Below are positions 1 through 7,655 of a DNA stretch of 64,000 nucleotides, piece after piece. A model generated the notes under the pieces. It worked only from the letters and a program-made list of their open reading frames with translations, was not told the origin of the DNA and searched no databases. The stretch's first letter is position 1. Every line of letters starts with the position of its first letter. Made by a program: the position numbers and the translations under genes. Location of the stretch: positions 1-64,000 of the forward strand of contig DASVNK010000071.1 in the NCBI GenBank assembly GCA_036383895.1, read 5' to 3'. The DNA is from DASVNK01 sp036383895. Lineage in GTDB: Bacteria > Verrucomicrobiota > Verrucomicrobiia > Limisphaerales > SXQI01.

Positions 1-20
1 GATCCCCCACCCCTATACCA

Positions 21-60
21 AATGCGCGTCACAGACATGTAATGCGCGTTACAGACATGC
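21..60. repeat. Two tandem 20-bp direct repeats upstream of the S74 gene
   Basis: Two adjacent 20-base units (21-40 and 41-60) differ at only two positions. The shared core is AATGCGCGT-Y-ACAGACATG. A partial third copy of the first eight bases lies near 86-93. The array sits about 80 bp before the start of the S74 surface-protein gene, so a regulator-binding role is possible. This is inference; no promoter could be assigned. Confidence 0.6.
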
Positions 61-142
61 GTACTGGGTGTCGGGGCACTTTGCTAATGCGCATAATCCA
101 GTGCGGTGAAGAGGACATGGTGTCCAATTCCTGCCCAAAACT

Positions 143-1711
143 ATGAAGAAGATTATCACATTCGCCGCTGTAGCGGCAACCACATTGCGCGCCATAATGG
201 CGGCAACCACCGTAACAGGGGATGAGGCGACGATCGGCCTTTGGAACTCCATAACGACACCCGCGCTCCAGTATAACAGCATCCCAGGAGGCGGTTGGAA
301 TACAATTGCAAAAGGAACACACGCCTCTGCGCAAACTCCCTGGTACGAGATGATCGCTGGAGGATCGTTCAATACTATCAAGTCACAGGGATATCTTGTT
401 ACGGCTGGTGGAGTACAGACGGTTCTCGGGGACCATCAAGCGATAAACCAAAATTCCGCAATTCTCGGAGGCGCGTATAATACCATACTGGACTGCGCGC
501 AATCAACAATTGCAGGAGGACTTGGTAACACACTTGAGCCATGGGTGCATCACTCGTTTATCGGCGGCGGCCATAATAACATTATTAGATATGGAAGTGG
601 ATACAGCGTCATCAGCGGCGGAACAGATAATAGCGTCGATCGCCTTGCATGGTGGGGATCTATAAACGGCGGCCAAAACAATCATATTTCCGGCGCACTC
701 CCCACTGCGAATACCTACGTGTTGACCAACGTAGCGTCTGGAAGCCTCGTAATCGGTCGACTTTATTACGTGGAAGCTACCGGCGGAGGTACAATCACGC
801 CAACGGGCGGAGCCGCTCTTTCGAACGGCCAAACGTTTACTGCAACCGCCACCACTTATAGTTCAAGCGGAAATGCGTTTGTGAAAGATGGCTATGAGTT
901 TCGACACTACGGGTGGATCGGTGGTGGCCTCGCGAACGTGATTACCAACAAAGGTGCTTCACACTACAGCGGTCGAGGGGCAGCGATCGGCGGTGGTATA
1001 GAGAACTTAGTTTCTGGCCATGTTGGTACAATCTCAGGCGGCTGGACAAACGGAGTGGCCGGTGATTTTGCCACTGTCCCGGGCGGCTCATGGAACCACG
1101 CCGACGGCATCAACTCATTTGCCGCAGGTCGTCATGCCCACGCAGATCACAATGGCTCATTCGCTTGGGGCGATTATCACCCAACTTGGGACGGAACTGC
1201 CACCCAGGATGTAAAATCGTGGGCTTCCAATACGTTCGCCGCGCGAGCAACAGGAGGCTTCTGGTTTGGCGGAATGGGTTCGGTTTACCCGCACGCTACG
1301 AATCTTAGCGGCCGATTCATCAATACTTCAACAGGAGCTTACCTCAGTGACACTGGAGTATGGTCGAACAACTCCGACAAAGCTCTGAAGGAGAACTTCG
1401 AAAATGTGAACACTCGCGAAATCCTCAAAAAGGTTGCGGCGTTGAATATCACAAAATGGAATTACAAAGTAGAAGGCAACAAGGAAGTACGACATGTTGG
1501 ACCCGTGGCGCAGGACTTTAGCGCTGCCTTCGGAGTTGGTCAAAGCGATCGGCACATCTCAACTATTGATGGAGATGGTATCGCCCTCGCTGCAATTCAG
1601 GGCTTGAACCAGATCGTCGAAGAAAAGGACGCCCTTCTCTCCGCTCAATCCAAACAAATACAATTGTTAGAAGATCGCCTGAAAGAGATTGAACGCCGGT
1701 TGTCTAATTGA
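143..1711 (+). CDS. Secreted YadA-head-like protein with C-terminal S74 (endosialidase-type) chaperone domain
   Basis: 522 residues. The N-terminus (MKKIITFAAVAATTLRAIMA) looks like a signal peptide. Residues about 45-330 carry degenerate 'GG-x-x-N-x-I' turns every 15-30 residues, as in left-handed beta-roll heads of trimeric adhesins. They are interrupted around residues 190-250 by a Thr/Gly-rich beta insert. The C-terminal 110 residues match the peptidase S74 intramolecular chaperone: the SDKALKENF motif places Ser411 and Lys416 with the S-x4-K spacing of the autocleavage dyad known from phage endosialidases. A coiled-coil tail (from about 485) follows. Family knowledge predicts trimerisation and self-cleavage before Ser411. 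Such domains are best known from phage tail spikes, but here the gene has a leader and no phage neighbours, so a cell-surface fibre is inferred. No clear Shine-Dalgarno is visible. The receptor or substrate is unknown. Confidence 0.85.
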   Translation: MKKIITFAAVAATTLRAIMAATTVTGDEATIGLWNSITTPALQYNSIPGGGWNTIAKGTHASAQTPWYEMIAGGSFNTIKSQGYLVTAGGVQTVLGDHQAINQNSAILGGAYNTILDCAQSTIAGGLGNTLEPWVHHSFIGGGHNNIIRYGSGYSVISGGTDNSVDRLAWWGSINGGQNNHISGALPTANTYVLTNVASGSLVIGRLYYVEATGGGTITPTGGAALSNGQTFTATATTYSSSGNAFVKDGYEFRHYGWIGGGLANVITNKGASHYSGRGAAIGGGIENLVSGHVGTISGGWTNGVAGDFATVPGGSWNHADGINSFAAGRHAHADHNGSFAWGDYHPTWDGTATQDVKSWASNTFAARATGGFWFGGMGSVYPHATNLSGRFINTSTGAYLSDTGVWSNNSDKALKENFENVNTREILKKVAALNITKWNYKVEGNKEVRHVGPVAQDFSAAFGVGQSDRHISTIDGDGIALAAIQGLNQIVEEKDALLSAQSKQIQLLEDRLKEIERRLSN

Positions 1712-1729
1712 GCAACGAATCCTCTATTA

Positions 1730-1764
1730 GAAGGGCAAGAATCAACAAAGGATTCTTGCCCTTC
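1730..1764 (+). terminator. Perfect 14-bp hairpin terminator after the S74 gene
   Basis: GAAGGGCAAGAATC (1730-1743) is exactly complementary to GATTCTTGCCCTTC (1751-1764), with a 7-base loop. It begins about 18 bases after the stop codon and is followed by AATCATTTTC. The T-tract is weak, but stem length and position favour a terminator. Confidence 0.75.
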
Positions 1765-2067
1765 AATCATTTTCTATGTTGGCATCACGGAACATATGGA
1801 GTTAGTCGACATTCGCGCTTTGTTCAAAAGATCCATTCTTAGAAACACCTCACCCGATTCGCGTGCGATCATCAAATCGTCGCGTCCGGTGGACCAACAG
1901 TCCGAACCAAGGTAGCCCAGGGTAAAGCCCTCGGTCACCATCCCCACCATTAAACGGGTATCGCACCGCGTTCATTCTTTCACCGAACTTCCAGTAACTC
2001 GATAGAGCGGGCGGAGGCCAAAACTTTGGCTTCCGCCTTGGCACCGGTTATGCTAACTAATTGCGGT
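1765..2067. other. Intergenic stretch without recognisable gene
   Basis: About 300 bases between the S74 terminator and the first pseudopilin. Reading both strands shows no ORF with a plausible start and no RNA fold. It presumably contains the promoter of the pseudopilin array, but no convincing -35/-10 pair was found. Confidence 0.5.
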
Positions 2068-2910
2068 ATGAGATTAGGACGGCATCACCGATCAGCCTTC
2101 ACCCTGATCGAGTTGCTCGTCGTCATTGCAATAATTGCAATCCTGGCTTCTCTTCTCGTTCCGGCACTGAGTCGTGCTAAGGCCAAAACTCATTCAATTG
2201 TCTGTATCAACAACTTCAGGCAACTAAACCTAGCCTGGATTCTGTACGCTGGTGATCACGACGACATCCTTCCGCCCAACGTTGGAGACGGCTTATCATT
2301 CCCGATACCTCCACCCAACTGGGTTGGAGGAAAAATGCGTTACGAAACAGACAACCATTCAGCTCCCCTTTCCGATTCAACCAATGCCACGCTATTAACG
2401 GAACCTTTTCCAGGCCGGATTGGACCGTATTTGCGCTCTTCCGGAGTTTACAAATGCGCGGGTGATAAGTCTTTTGTGAGAATTGATACTACGAGTCGTT
2501 CGCGGGTCCGCAGCTATTCGATGAGTTTTTTCATGGGTTATCAAAGCGCCCTGGCCCCGGGGTTTACCATAGGAGGAACTCCATATACGAAGATGAATTC
2601 AGTTATGATGCCCTCGGGACGGTGGGTTTTTATTGATGAGCACGAAGACAGCATCGCAGGCGGTGAGTTTAAATTTTTAACTGTGCAGTGGACAAAAGAC
2701 GGGTGGTCGGACATTCCTGCCGCGCGCCACGGTGGCATCGGCACGCTTTCGTTTTCAGATGGCCATGCTGAATTGCGCCGATGGGTTGATTCTAGAACTC
2801 GTGTTCCCGTGAAGCGCATTCGACAACACGGCGTGCCCGGCGGCGGCAATCAGGACGTACTTTGGCTCTGGCTTCGAACAACAACACCCGAACCGGCCTA
2901 CATGCCGTGA
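2068..2910 (+). CDS. Pseudopilin-like protein, H-X9-DG family (tandem copy 1)
   Basis: 280 residues from the ATG at 2068, chosen because it gives a short basic leader (MRLGRHHRSA) before FTLIELLVVIAIIAIL, the type IV pilin / type II secretion methylation and membrane segment. Upstream in-frame starts at 2026 and 2050 are possible. The C-terminal half contains RHGGIGTLSFSDGH, an H-X9-DG motif. The protein ends in DVLWLWLRTTTPEPAYMP, a tail shared by all three copies. The residue before Phe is Ala, not the usual Gly of prepilin peptidase sites. This class is very abundant in Verrucomicrobiota and Planctomycetota. It is thought to be exported through type IV pilus or type II secretion machinery, but no assembly genes are present here and the role is unknown. 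Its stop codon overlaps the next start. Confidence 0.88.
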   Translation: MRLGRHHRSAFTLIELLVVIAIIAILASLLVPALSRAKAKTHSIVCINNFRQLNLAWILYAGDHDDILPPNVGDGLSFPIPPPNWVGGKMRYETDNHSAPLSDSTNATLLTEPFPGRIGPYLRSSGVYKCAGDKSFVRIDTTSRSRVRSYSMSFFMGYQSALAPGFTIGGTPYTKMNSVMMPSGRWVFIDEHEDSIAGGEFKFLTVQWTKDGWSDIPAARHGGIGTLSFSDGHAELRRWVDSRTRVPVKRIRQHGVPGGGNQDVLWLWLRTTTPEPAYMP

Positions 2911-3746
2911 GCGCGAGGATTCAATCCGCAGCGTTTACACTCATCGAACTGCTCGTCGTCATTGCGATCATTGCCATTTTGGCATCTCTTTTGTTGCCCG
3001 CCTTGAGCCGTAGCAAAGCAAGAGCGCAGGCAGCGGTTTGCCTTAGCAACCTAAAGCAACTCAATTTGGGATGGCAGCTATACACGGATGAGAATGACGA
3101 CAAGCTGCCGCCAAACGTCGGAGAGGGAACCTTGCCAACAGCGGAACCGCCAAATTGGGTTTGGGGCCATATTCTTTATGAGACCCTCGGTTATCCGCCA
3201 AGTTTATTTCCGCAGACTACAAATACAGATTACCTCGTGAGTGAAGCCCCTGGTAGGATTGGTCCATATATAAGAGGTTTTGGGGTTTTTCGCTGTCCTT
3301 CGGATAAATCTTACATCATTTTGTCTGGTCAACGCCATCAACGCGTCCGCAGCTATTCTATGAACTCGTTCATAGGGTTCTATGACGACAGGGTCAAAAT
3401 GGGTGGTGCACTTTACCGAAAAACATCTGAGGTCGCGGCGCCATCGGAGCGCTTCATCTTTATCGACGAGCACGAGGATAGCATCATACTCGGCCAATTC
3501 ATCTCTCGCAATATTAACTGGCTAACTAAAGGGTGGGAGGATCTTCCTGGCGCAAGACACGGTACAGCCGGCACTCTCAGTTTCGCTGACGGTCACGCCG
3601 AAATTCGCAAATGGATTGATCCACGCACTCGGCAGCCCGTCCTCCGCAAGCGACAGTTCGGGCAGCTTACCGGCGCAGGCGGAAACGAAGACGTGCTATG
3701 GCTCTGGCTCCGCACCACCACACCAGAACCCGCCTACATGCCGTGA
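2907..3746 (+). CDS. Pseudopilin-like protein, H-X9-DG family (tandem copy 2)
   Basis: 279 residues if translation starts at the GTG at 2907, which overlaps the TGA of copy 1 as GTGA. A longer form from the TTG at 2862 is possible, but there is no ribosome site for it. The leader MSARIQSAA precedes FTLIELLVVIAIIAIL. The motif RHGTAGTLSFADGH supplies H-X9-DG, and the tail DVLWLWLRTTTPEPAYMP is identical to copy 1. The middle region has diverged considerably, so the duplication is not recent. The four-base overlap and lack of a Shine-Dalgarno indicate translation by reinitiation after copy 1, giving coupled synthesis. Ala again replaces Gly at -1 of the cleavage site. Confidence 0.87.
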   Translation: MSARIQSAAFTLIELLVVIAIIAILASLLLPALSRSKARAQAAVCLSNLKQLNLGWQLYTDENDDKLPPNVGEGTLPTAEPPNWVWGHILYETLGYPPSLFPQTTNTDYLVSEAPGRIGPYIRGFGVFRCPSDKSYIILSGQRHQRVRSYSMNSFIGFYDDRVKMGGALYRKTSEVAAPSERFIFIDEHEDSIILGQFISRNINWLTKGWEDLPGARHGTAGTLSFADGHAEIRKWIDPRTRQPVLRKRQFGQLTGAGGNEDVLWLWLRTTTPEPAYMP

Positions 3747-4582
3747 GCGGACGGCAAGACCGCGCAGCCTTTACCTTGATCGAACTCTTGGTCGTCATTG
3801 CGATCATCGCGATTCTTGCTTCGCTTCTCCTTCCAACTCTCGCGCAAGCGAAATCGAAGGCCCAAACGGGCGTATGTTTGAACAACCTTAAGCAATTGGG
3901 CCTCGCGTGGCATCTCTACGCTGGGGAGAACGAGGATAGCCTTGCGCCGAATGTCATGGACGGCCTCGCCTACGGCAAAGTCGTTCCTAACTGGGTGGGT
4001 GGGTTCATGTTGTGCGATGACGAAACCTTCGTGCCTCTGTCCGAACGAGCACAATCAACAAACACCGCCTTACTCATCGATCCATTTCCGGGCCGAGTCG
4101 GTCCATATTTGAAAACCGCAGGAAGCTACCGCTGCCCGAGCGATCGTTCGTCAATAACGTTGCAGGGGAGCAAATTCCCCCGCGTCCGTAGCTACTCTAT
4201 GAGTCATTTTATGGGAAATGCAGGGTTCCAGAACCTTACAAGTGGCGGACCACGCTACCTTAAAATGAACCAGATTGACTCGCCTTCCGATCGCTGGCTA
4301 CTGATCGATGAACATGAAGACTCGATTAACGGGGGCGAGTTCACGATAGCACTTGTCCAATGGCCCAATACTTATTGGGATGATGTACCAGCTTCGCGAC
4401 ACAGCGGAAGCGTCACACTTTCTTTTGCGGACGGCCACGCTGAATCCCATCGCTGGGTCGATTCCCGCACGAAGGTGCCTCACCTCGGCAAGCGCCAACA
4501 CGGTCTCGATGTACAAAACAGCAAAGACGTCCTTTGGCTCTGGCTCCGCAGCACAACTCCCGATCCCGAATACATGCCGTGA
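3743..4582 (+). CDS. Pseudopilin-like protein, H-X9-DG family (tandem copy 3)
   Basis: 279 residues from the GTG at 3743, again overlapping the preceding TGA as GTGA. The leader MSGRQDRAA precedes FTLIELLVVIAIIAIL. RHSGSVTLSFADGH provides the H-X9-DG motif. The tail (LWLWLRSTTPDPEYMP) is a slightly changed form of that in copies 1 and 2. Copies 2 and 3 are exactly the same length, which suggests strong constraint on protein size. The array ends here: downstream DNA is repeat-rich and non-coding, and no fourth copy can be seen. Function is unknown; membrane anchoring with a periplasmic C-terminal domain is expected from the family. Confidence 0.87.
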   Translation: MSGRQDRAAFTLIELLVVIAIIAILASLLLPTLAQAKSKAQTGVCLNNLKQLGLAWHLYAGENEDSLAPNVMDGLAYGKVVPNWVGGFMLCDDETFVPLSERAQSTNTALLIDPFPGRVGPYLKTAGSYRCPSDRSSITLQGSKFPRVRSYSMSHFMGNAGFQNLTSGGPRYLKMNQIDSPSDRWLLIDEHEDSINGGEFTIALVQWPNTYWDDVPASRHSGSVTLSFADGHAESHRWVDSRTKVPHLGKRQHGLDVQNSKDVLWLWLRSTTPDPEYMP

Positions 4583-4640
4583 GCCGCCCCTTCGTTCCCT
4601 TGATTCCCTTTATAAAGCCTTCCTACTCCCAAACACCAAC

Positions 4641-4724
4641 TGCACCCAGGCCTTCTCCACTTCCTCCCTTCCTCCGGCTGACCATTCTTCTTCACCGTCG
4701 ACGACACCACCACCGCCCGCGCGT
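4641..4724 (-). pseudogene. Decayed 3' fragment of a PHP phosphoesterase gene
   Basis: On the minus strand this stretch matches the last ~25 codons of the intact PHP gene at 5445-6659 (its bases 5463-5540). The relic encodes ARAVVVSSTVKKNGQPEE, against ARAVVVSSKVKTNGQPEE in the intact gene. An 8-base tandem duplication (CTTCCTCC twice, near 4660-4675) then breaks the frame. Nothing else of the gene remains. It is either a truncated duplicate or the remnant of a second PHP paralogue. Confidence 0.7.
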
Positions 4725-4795
4725 TAACGTCAAACCGGCCAGTCATTAAGATCGTTCCTCTGCCTTCTTTCCTCTTGCCGCCCACCCGCGAACCT

Positions 4796-5062
4796 GCCAA
4801 ACTCACCTCGCCTAGAAGAACGGCCCGTGGTTGAATAGAATCTCGCTCGGAAGCGACTTTCCATTCACCCCCGAATTAAGACGACGCTAGAACTGCGTAC
4901 GTCGCCGCTCTTCTCCGGCTGGAAAGAAAAAACCGCGCCATGAAAACAACCAGCGCCGACCGCAAGAATTCCTCTTGGCTCCCTTGTACCTCCGCCAGAA
5001 TGTTGACTTGTCCGTCGCATGTACCTGATTTAACGCTTTTTAACGCTTATTATCGCCAAATC
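4796..5062 (+). repeat. Dispersed intergenic repeat, copy A
   Basis: Two blocks match the element at 36353-36660 in the same order and orientation. Block one (4799-4875) includes CTCGCTCGGAAGCGACTTTC and CCATTCACCCCCG. Block two (4910-5060) starts at TTCTCCGGCT and ends in TGATTTAACGCTTTTTAACG plus TATCGCCAAA. The spacer between the blocks differs in sequence and is about 50 bases shorter here. The second block has an open frame in both copies starting MKT-x-SADRKN, but both the codon differences and the lack of a ribosome site argue against a gene. Confidence 0.75.
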
Positions 5063-5161
5063 TCTGCGCCCCGTCCACATAGCCAATCCACCGTAACTAT
5101 GGTAGGGCTGCCTTCGTTCCGTTCTGTCAAAGGTCCGGGCTCCGTCACCGCCCCCACCCAA

Positions 5162-5213
5162 ATGTCGACTTTTCCGTCGCAAGTATCTGCAATAACGCTT
5201 AATAACGTCCAAA
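5162..5213 (+). repeat. Degenerate second copy of the repeat's TAACG core
   Basis: AATGTCGACTTTTCCGTCGC followed by AATAACGCTTAATAACG resembles the end of block two of the dispersed repeat (AATGTTGACTTGTCCGTCGC, then TTTAACGCTTTTTAACG). It looks like an older copy of the same module lying 150 bases downstream. Confidence 0.5.
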
Positions 5214-5294
5214 CCGCAGCGTCCCACTTCCATTTATTCCCCGTTTTCCCTGGTTTCTCATCGGAGTTCCACTACTTCGCTTCGTCCCTCCCAA

Positions 5295-5324
5295 TCAACA
5301 CCCATCAACACCCATCAACACCCA
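5295..5324. repeat. Three perfect 10-bp tandem repeats
   Basis: TCAACACCCA occurs three times without gaps. Looser relatives (ATCAACACACC, ATCAACACAAT) follow at about 5368-5406. This is a simple low-complexity array in the non-coding block between the pseudopilins and the PHP gene. The rest of the 860-base gap (4583-5444) holds the PHP remnant and the dispersed repeats, with no gene recognised. Confidence 0.8.
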
Positions 5325-5444
5325 GCCAAAAACACTCGCAACTCCTTTCCTGCCAACGAACAAGCACCATCAACACACCAAAATCGCAAAAATCATCAAC
5401 ACAATAACGTTACGGGATCCGACCGGCTGAGTTCCGGCGGAAGC

Positions 5445-6659
5445 TCACTTCGAAAAAATCGGCTGCACCCAGGCCTTCTCCACTTCCTCCGGCTGACCAT
5501 TCGTCTTCACCTTCGAGGACACCACCACCGCCCGAGCGTACAGATCATCCTTCCCCAGGCGATACTTCGCCTTCGTCCCCTTAATCTCGGGCGCCAGCAA
5601 CTCCCCAATCCGCGACCCATCCGCCTCCGCCTTCCCATTCACCGTCTTCACGAAATCCCGCTTCGTCCCAATAAACGAAATCGTGTAACTCACCCCCGGC
5701 TCCGGATCGATCTCCAGCGATACCGTGTTCGCGCTCCGCTTCATCTTCTTCAACCGCACCCCCGTCGACGCATAAAAATCCCCCGCCTCCATCGCATGAA
5801 CAATATGCTCCGGCGTCAACCGCTTTGCCCGCACCATCACCCAACCACGTCCCGGATTCGCGTTCTTAAAACCCGCATGGTGATAATTATGCGTATCATC
5901 CACCGCCACGCCATACATCACCTCCAAATTCAACACTCCCAACCGCCACGCCAGCACCATATCCCACATCCGTTCCGTGCTCGGATGTTTCTCATCCCCC
6001 TCGTTGAACACCGCCGGATGCCCATTATAAACCTCAAAAAACTTCTCCCCCTCCACCCGCATCAAATCCTCCGCGCTCACCGCAAAATGAAAATTCGGAT
6101 GATTCAAATGCGGAAACATCGGCTGCCCCGTCCGCTGCCGCTGCGCCAGCACCGCATCGATATTCATCTGCATCACATCCAGAACATTCGTCCCATGCCG
6201 CGGCTTGATATGATCCCGCAGATTCGTCGCATTGATATGAATCGGTTTCTTATCCGCCTCCGCCGAAATCTCCTCACTCGGGATCAACAAAAACCGATTC
6301 CGCGCCTCAAACCGCTTCTTCAATTCCGTCAGCGTCGCCAACCGCACCTGGATGTTCGTTCCATTCGTCCGCACCAAGACGTCCTGCGGATACGTCGCCC
6401 GATATTTCTCCAGCGCCAGCTTCCGCGTCGCATTCGTCCCGATCGAAATCCACTTGTCACCCTCCAACAATATATTGTGATCCGAGATCGCCAGGAAATG
6501 ATACCCGGTTTCCTTGTACCACTTCGTCGCCATCTCCGGGAAATCGTCCCCGTCACTCCAGAAAGTATGCGTGTGCAGATTCCCCTTCCACCACTTGTCC
6601 GCCGCGTTCAGTTGAACAGCGCAAATGAGCAGAAGCAGTGTAATTCCGAGGCGCGTCAT
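5445..6659 (-). CDS. Secreted PHP-domain phosphoesterase (CehA/McbA-like)
   Basis: 404 residues with a clear signal peptide (MTRLGITLLLLICAVQLNAA), so a periplasmic or exported enzyme. PHP metal-binding motifs are visible: NLHTHTFWSDGDD near residues 27-39, AISDHN near 57-62, HLNHPNF near 172, and DDTHNYHH near 258. The PHP superfamily uses these His/Asp clusters to bind two or three metal ions for phosphoester hydrolysis. The CehA-like subgroup includes carbamate and phosphodiester hydrolases, but the substrate cannot be told here. The ATG at 6659 directly follows the TAA of the upstream nucleotide-sugar gene, so the two are cotranscribed and probably translationally coupled. A fragment of the 3' end of this gene is duplicated at 4641-4724. 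Confidence 0.87.
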   Translation of the reverse strand: MTRLGITLLLLICAVQLNAADKWWKGNLHTHTFWSDGDDFPEMATKWYKETGYHFLAISDHNILLEGDKWISIGTNATRKLALEKYRATYPQDVLVRTNGTNIQVRLATLTELKKRFEARNRFLLIPSEEISAEADKKPIHINATNLRDHIKPRHGTNVLDVMQMNIDAVLAQRQRTGQPMFPHLNHPNFHFAVSAEDLMRVEGEKFFEVYNGHPAVFNEGDEKHPSTERMWDMVLAWRLGVLNLEVMYGVAVDDTHNYHHAGFKNANPGRGWVMVRAKRLTPEHIVHAMEAGDFYASTGVRLKKMKRSANTVSLEIDPEPGVSYTISFIGTKRDFVKTVNGKAEADGSRIGELLAPEIKGTKAKYRLGKDDLYARAVVVSSKVKTNGQPEEVEKAWVQPIFSK

Positions 6660-7655
6660 TTAGCGGATCTTTCGTCTTGGTTTGTTGGCGGCCAGTCGCG
6701 GCGCGAAATATTCAATCGTCCGCTTCAAACCATCCTCCAGCGACACCTTCGGCTCCCAACCCAACACCTTCCGCGCCCGTGTAATATCCGGCTGCCGCTG
6801 CTTCGGATCATCCTGCGGCAGCGGCTTAAACGAAATCTTCGACTTACTCCCCGCCGCCGCCTGCACCGCCTCCGCAAATTGCAGCATCGTCATCTCCCGA
6901 GGATTACCAATATTCACCGGCATCTCCGTCTCGCTCATCATCAACCGATAAATCCCCTCAATCAGGTCCGAACAATAACAAAAACTCCGCGTCTGCTTCC
7001 CATCCCCAAAAATCGTCAGCGGCTTCCCATCCAGTGCCTGGCTCACAAACGCCGGCACCACCCGCCCATCATTCAACCGCATCCGCGGCCCGTACGTATT
7101 GAAGATCCGCACAATCCGCGTCTCCACCTTGTGCTCGCGGTAATACGCCATCGTCAACGCCTCCGCGAACCTCTTCGACTCGTCATAACACCCCCGCGGC
7201 CCGATCGTGCTCACATTCCCCCAATAATCCTCCGTCTGCGGATGCACCAACGGATCACCGTAAATCTCTGAAGTAGAAGCCAATAGAAACCGCGCCCCCT
7301 TATGCTTCGCTAACCCCAGCGCCTTGTGCGTCCCGAGCGACCCCACCTTCAACGTCTGGATCGGTATTTCGAGGTAATCTATTGGGCTCGCGGGAGATGC
7401 AAAATGCCAAACATAATCCACCTCCTCATGCAGGAAGATAAACTCCGTAACGTCCTGCTGAATAAACCGAAAGCTCTGGTTCCCGCTCAGATGCGAGATA
7501 TTATCCACCGTCCCCGTCACGAAATTATCCAGCCCAATCACCTTGTGCCCCCTGGCCAAAAGGTAATCCGTCAAATGCGATCCTAAAAACCCCGCTGCCC
7601 CAGTCACCACCGAAAGCGATTGTGACGATTTTTTCACTGCTTTGCTGCGCGCCAT
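6660..7655 (-). CDS. NAD-dependent nucleotide-sugar epimerase/decarboxylase, UDP-glucuronate decarboxylase (UXS) type
   Basis: 331 residues from the ATG at 7655; a TTG start at 7700 would add 15 residues. The Rossmann motif VTGAAGFLGSHL lies near the N-terminus. The extended SDR signature is present as STSEIYGDP (Ser/Thr) and YDESKR (catalytic Tyr and Lys). RIFNTYGPRM and the later YCSDLIEG follow the UXS/GalE-like pattern. The closest family I recognise converts UDP-glucuronate to UDP-xylose, feeding surface polysaccharide; dTDP-glucose dehydratase-like activity is an alternative. The AGGAG before the start is only one base away, so the start is not certain. It is followed without a gap by the PHP gene. 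Confidence 0.85.
   Translation of the reverse strand: MARSKAVKKSSQSLSVVTGAAGFLGSHLTDYLLARGHKVIGLDNFVTGTVDNISHLSGNQSFRFIQQDVTEFIFLHEEVDYVWHFASPASPIDYLEIPIQTLKVGSLGTHKALGLAKHKGARFLLASTSEIYGDPLVHPQTEDYWGNVSTIGPRGCYDESKRFAEALTMAYYREHKVETRIVRIFNTYGPRMRLNDGRVVPAFVSQALDGKPLTIFGDGKQTRSFCYCSDLIEGIYRLMMSETEMPVNIGNPREMTMLQFAEAVQAAAGSKSKISFKPLPQDDPKQRQPDITRARKVLGWEPKVSLEDGLKRTIEYFAPRLAANKPRRKIR

Noticed and set aside
49..381. Minus-strand frames opposite the start of the S74 gene
   Set aside because: They run against a gene with a signal peptide and clear C-terminal domain, and show no motif or ribosome site.
4940..5060. Small open frame starting MKTTSADRKN inside the dispersed repeat
   Set aside because: A similar frame exists in copy B, but there is no ribosome site, the frames diverge afterwards, and substitutions are not clearly biased to synonymous positions.
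5796..7271. 491-codon plus-strand frame across the PHP and UXS genes
   Set aside because: It spans two real genes on the other strand and consists largely of Arg/His/Pro/Leu, typical of a shadow frame of GC-rich coding DNA.
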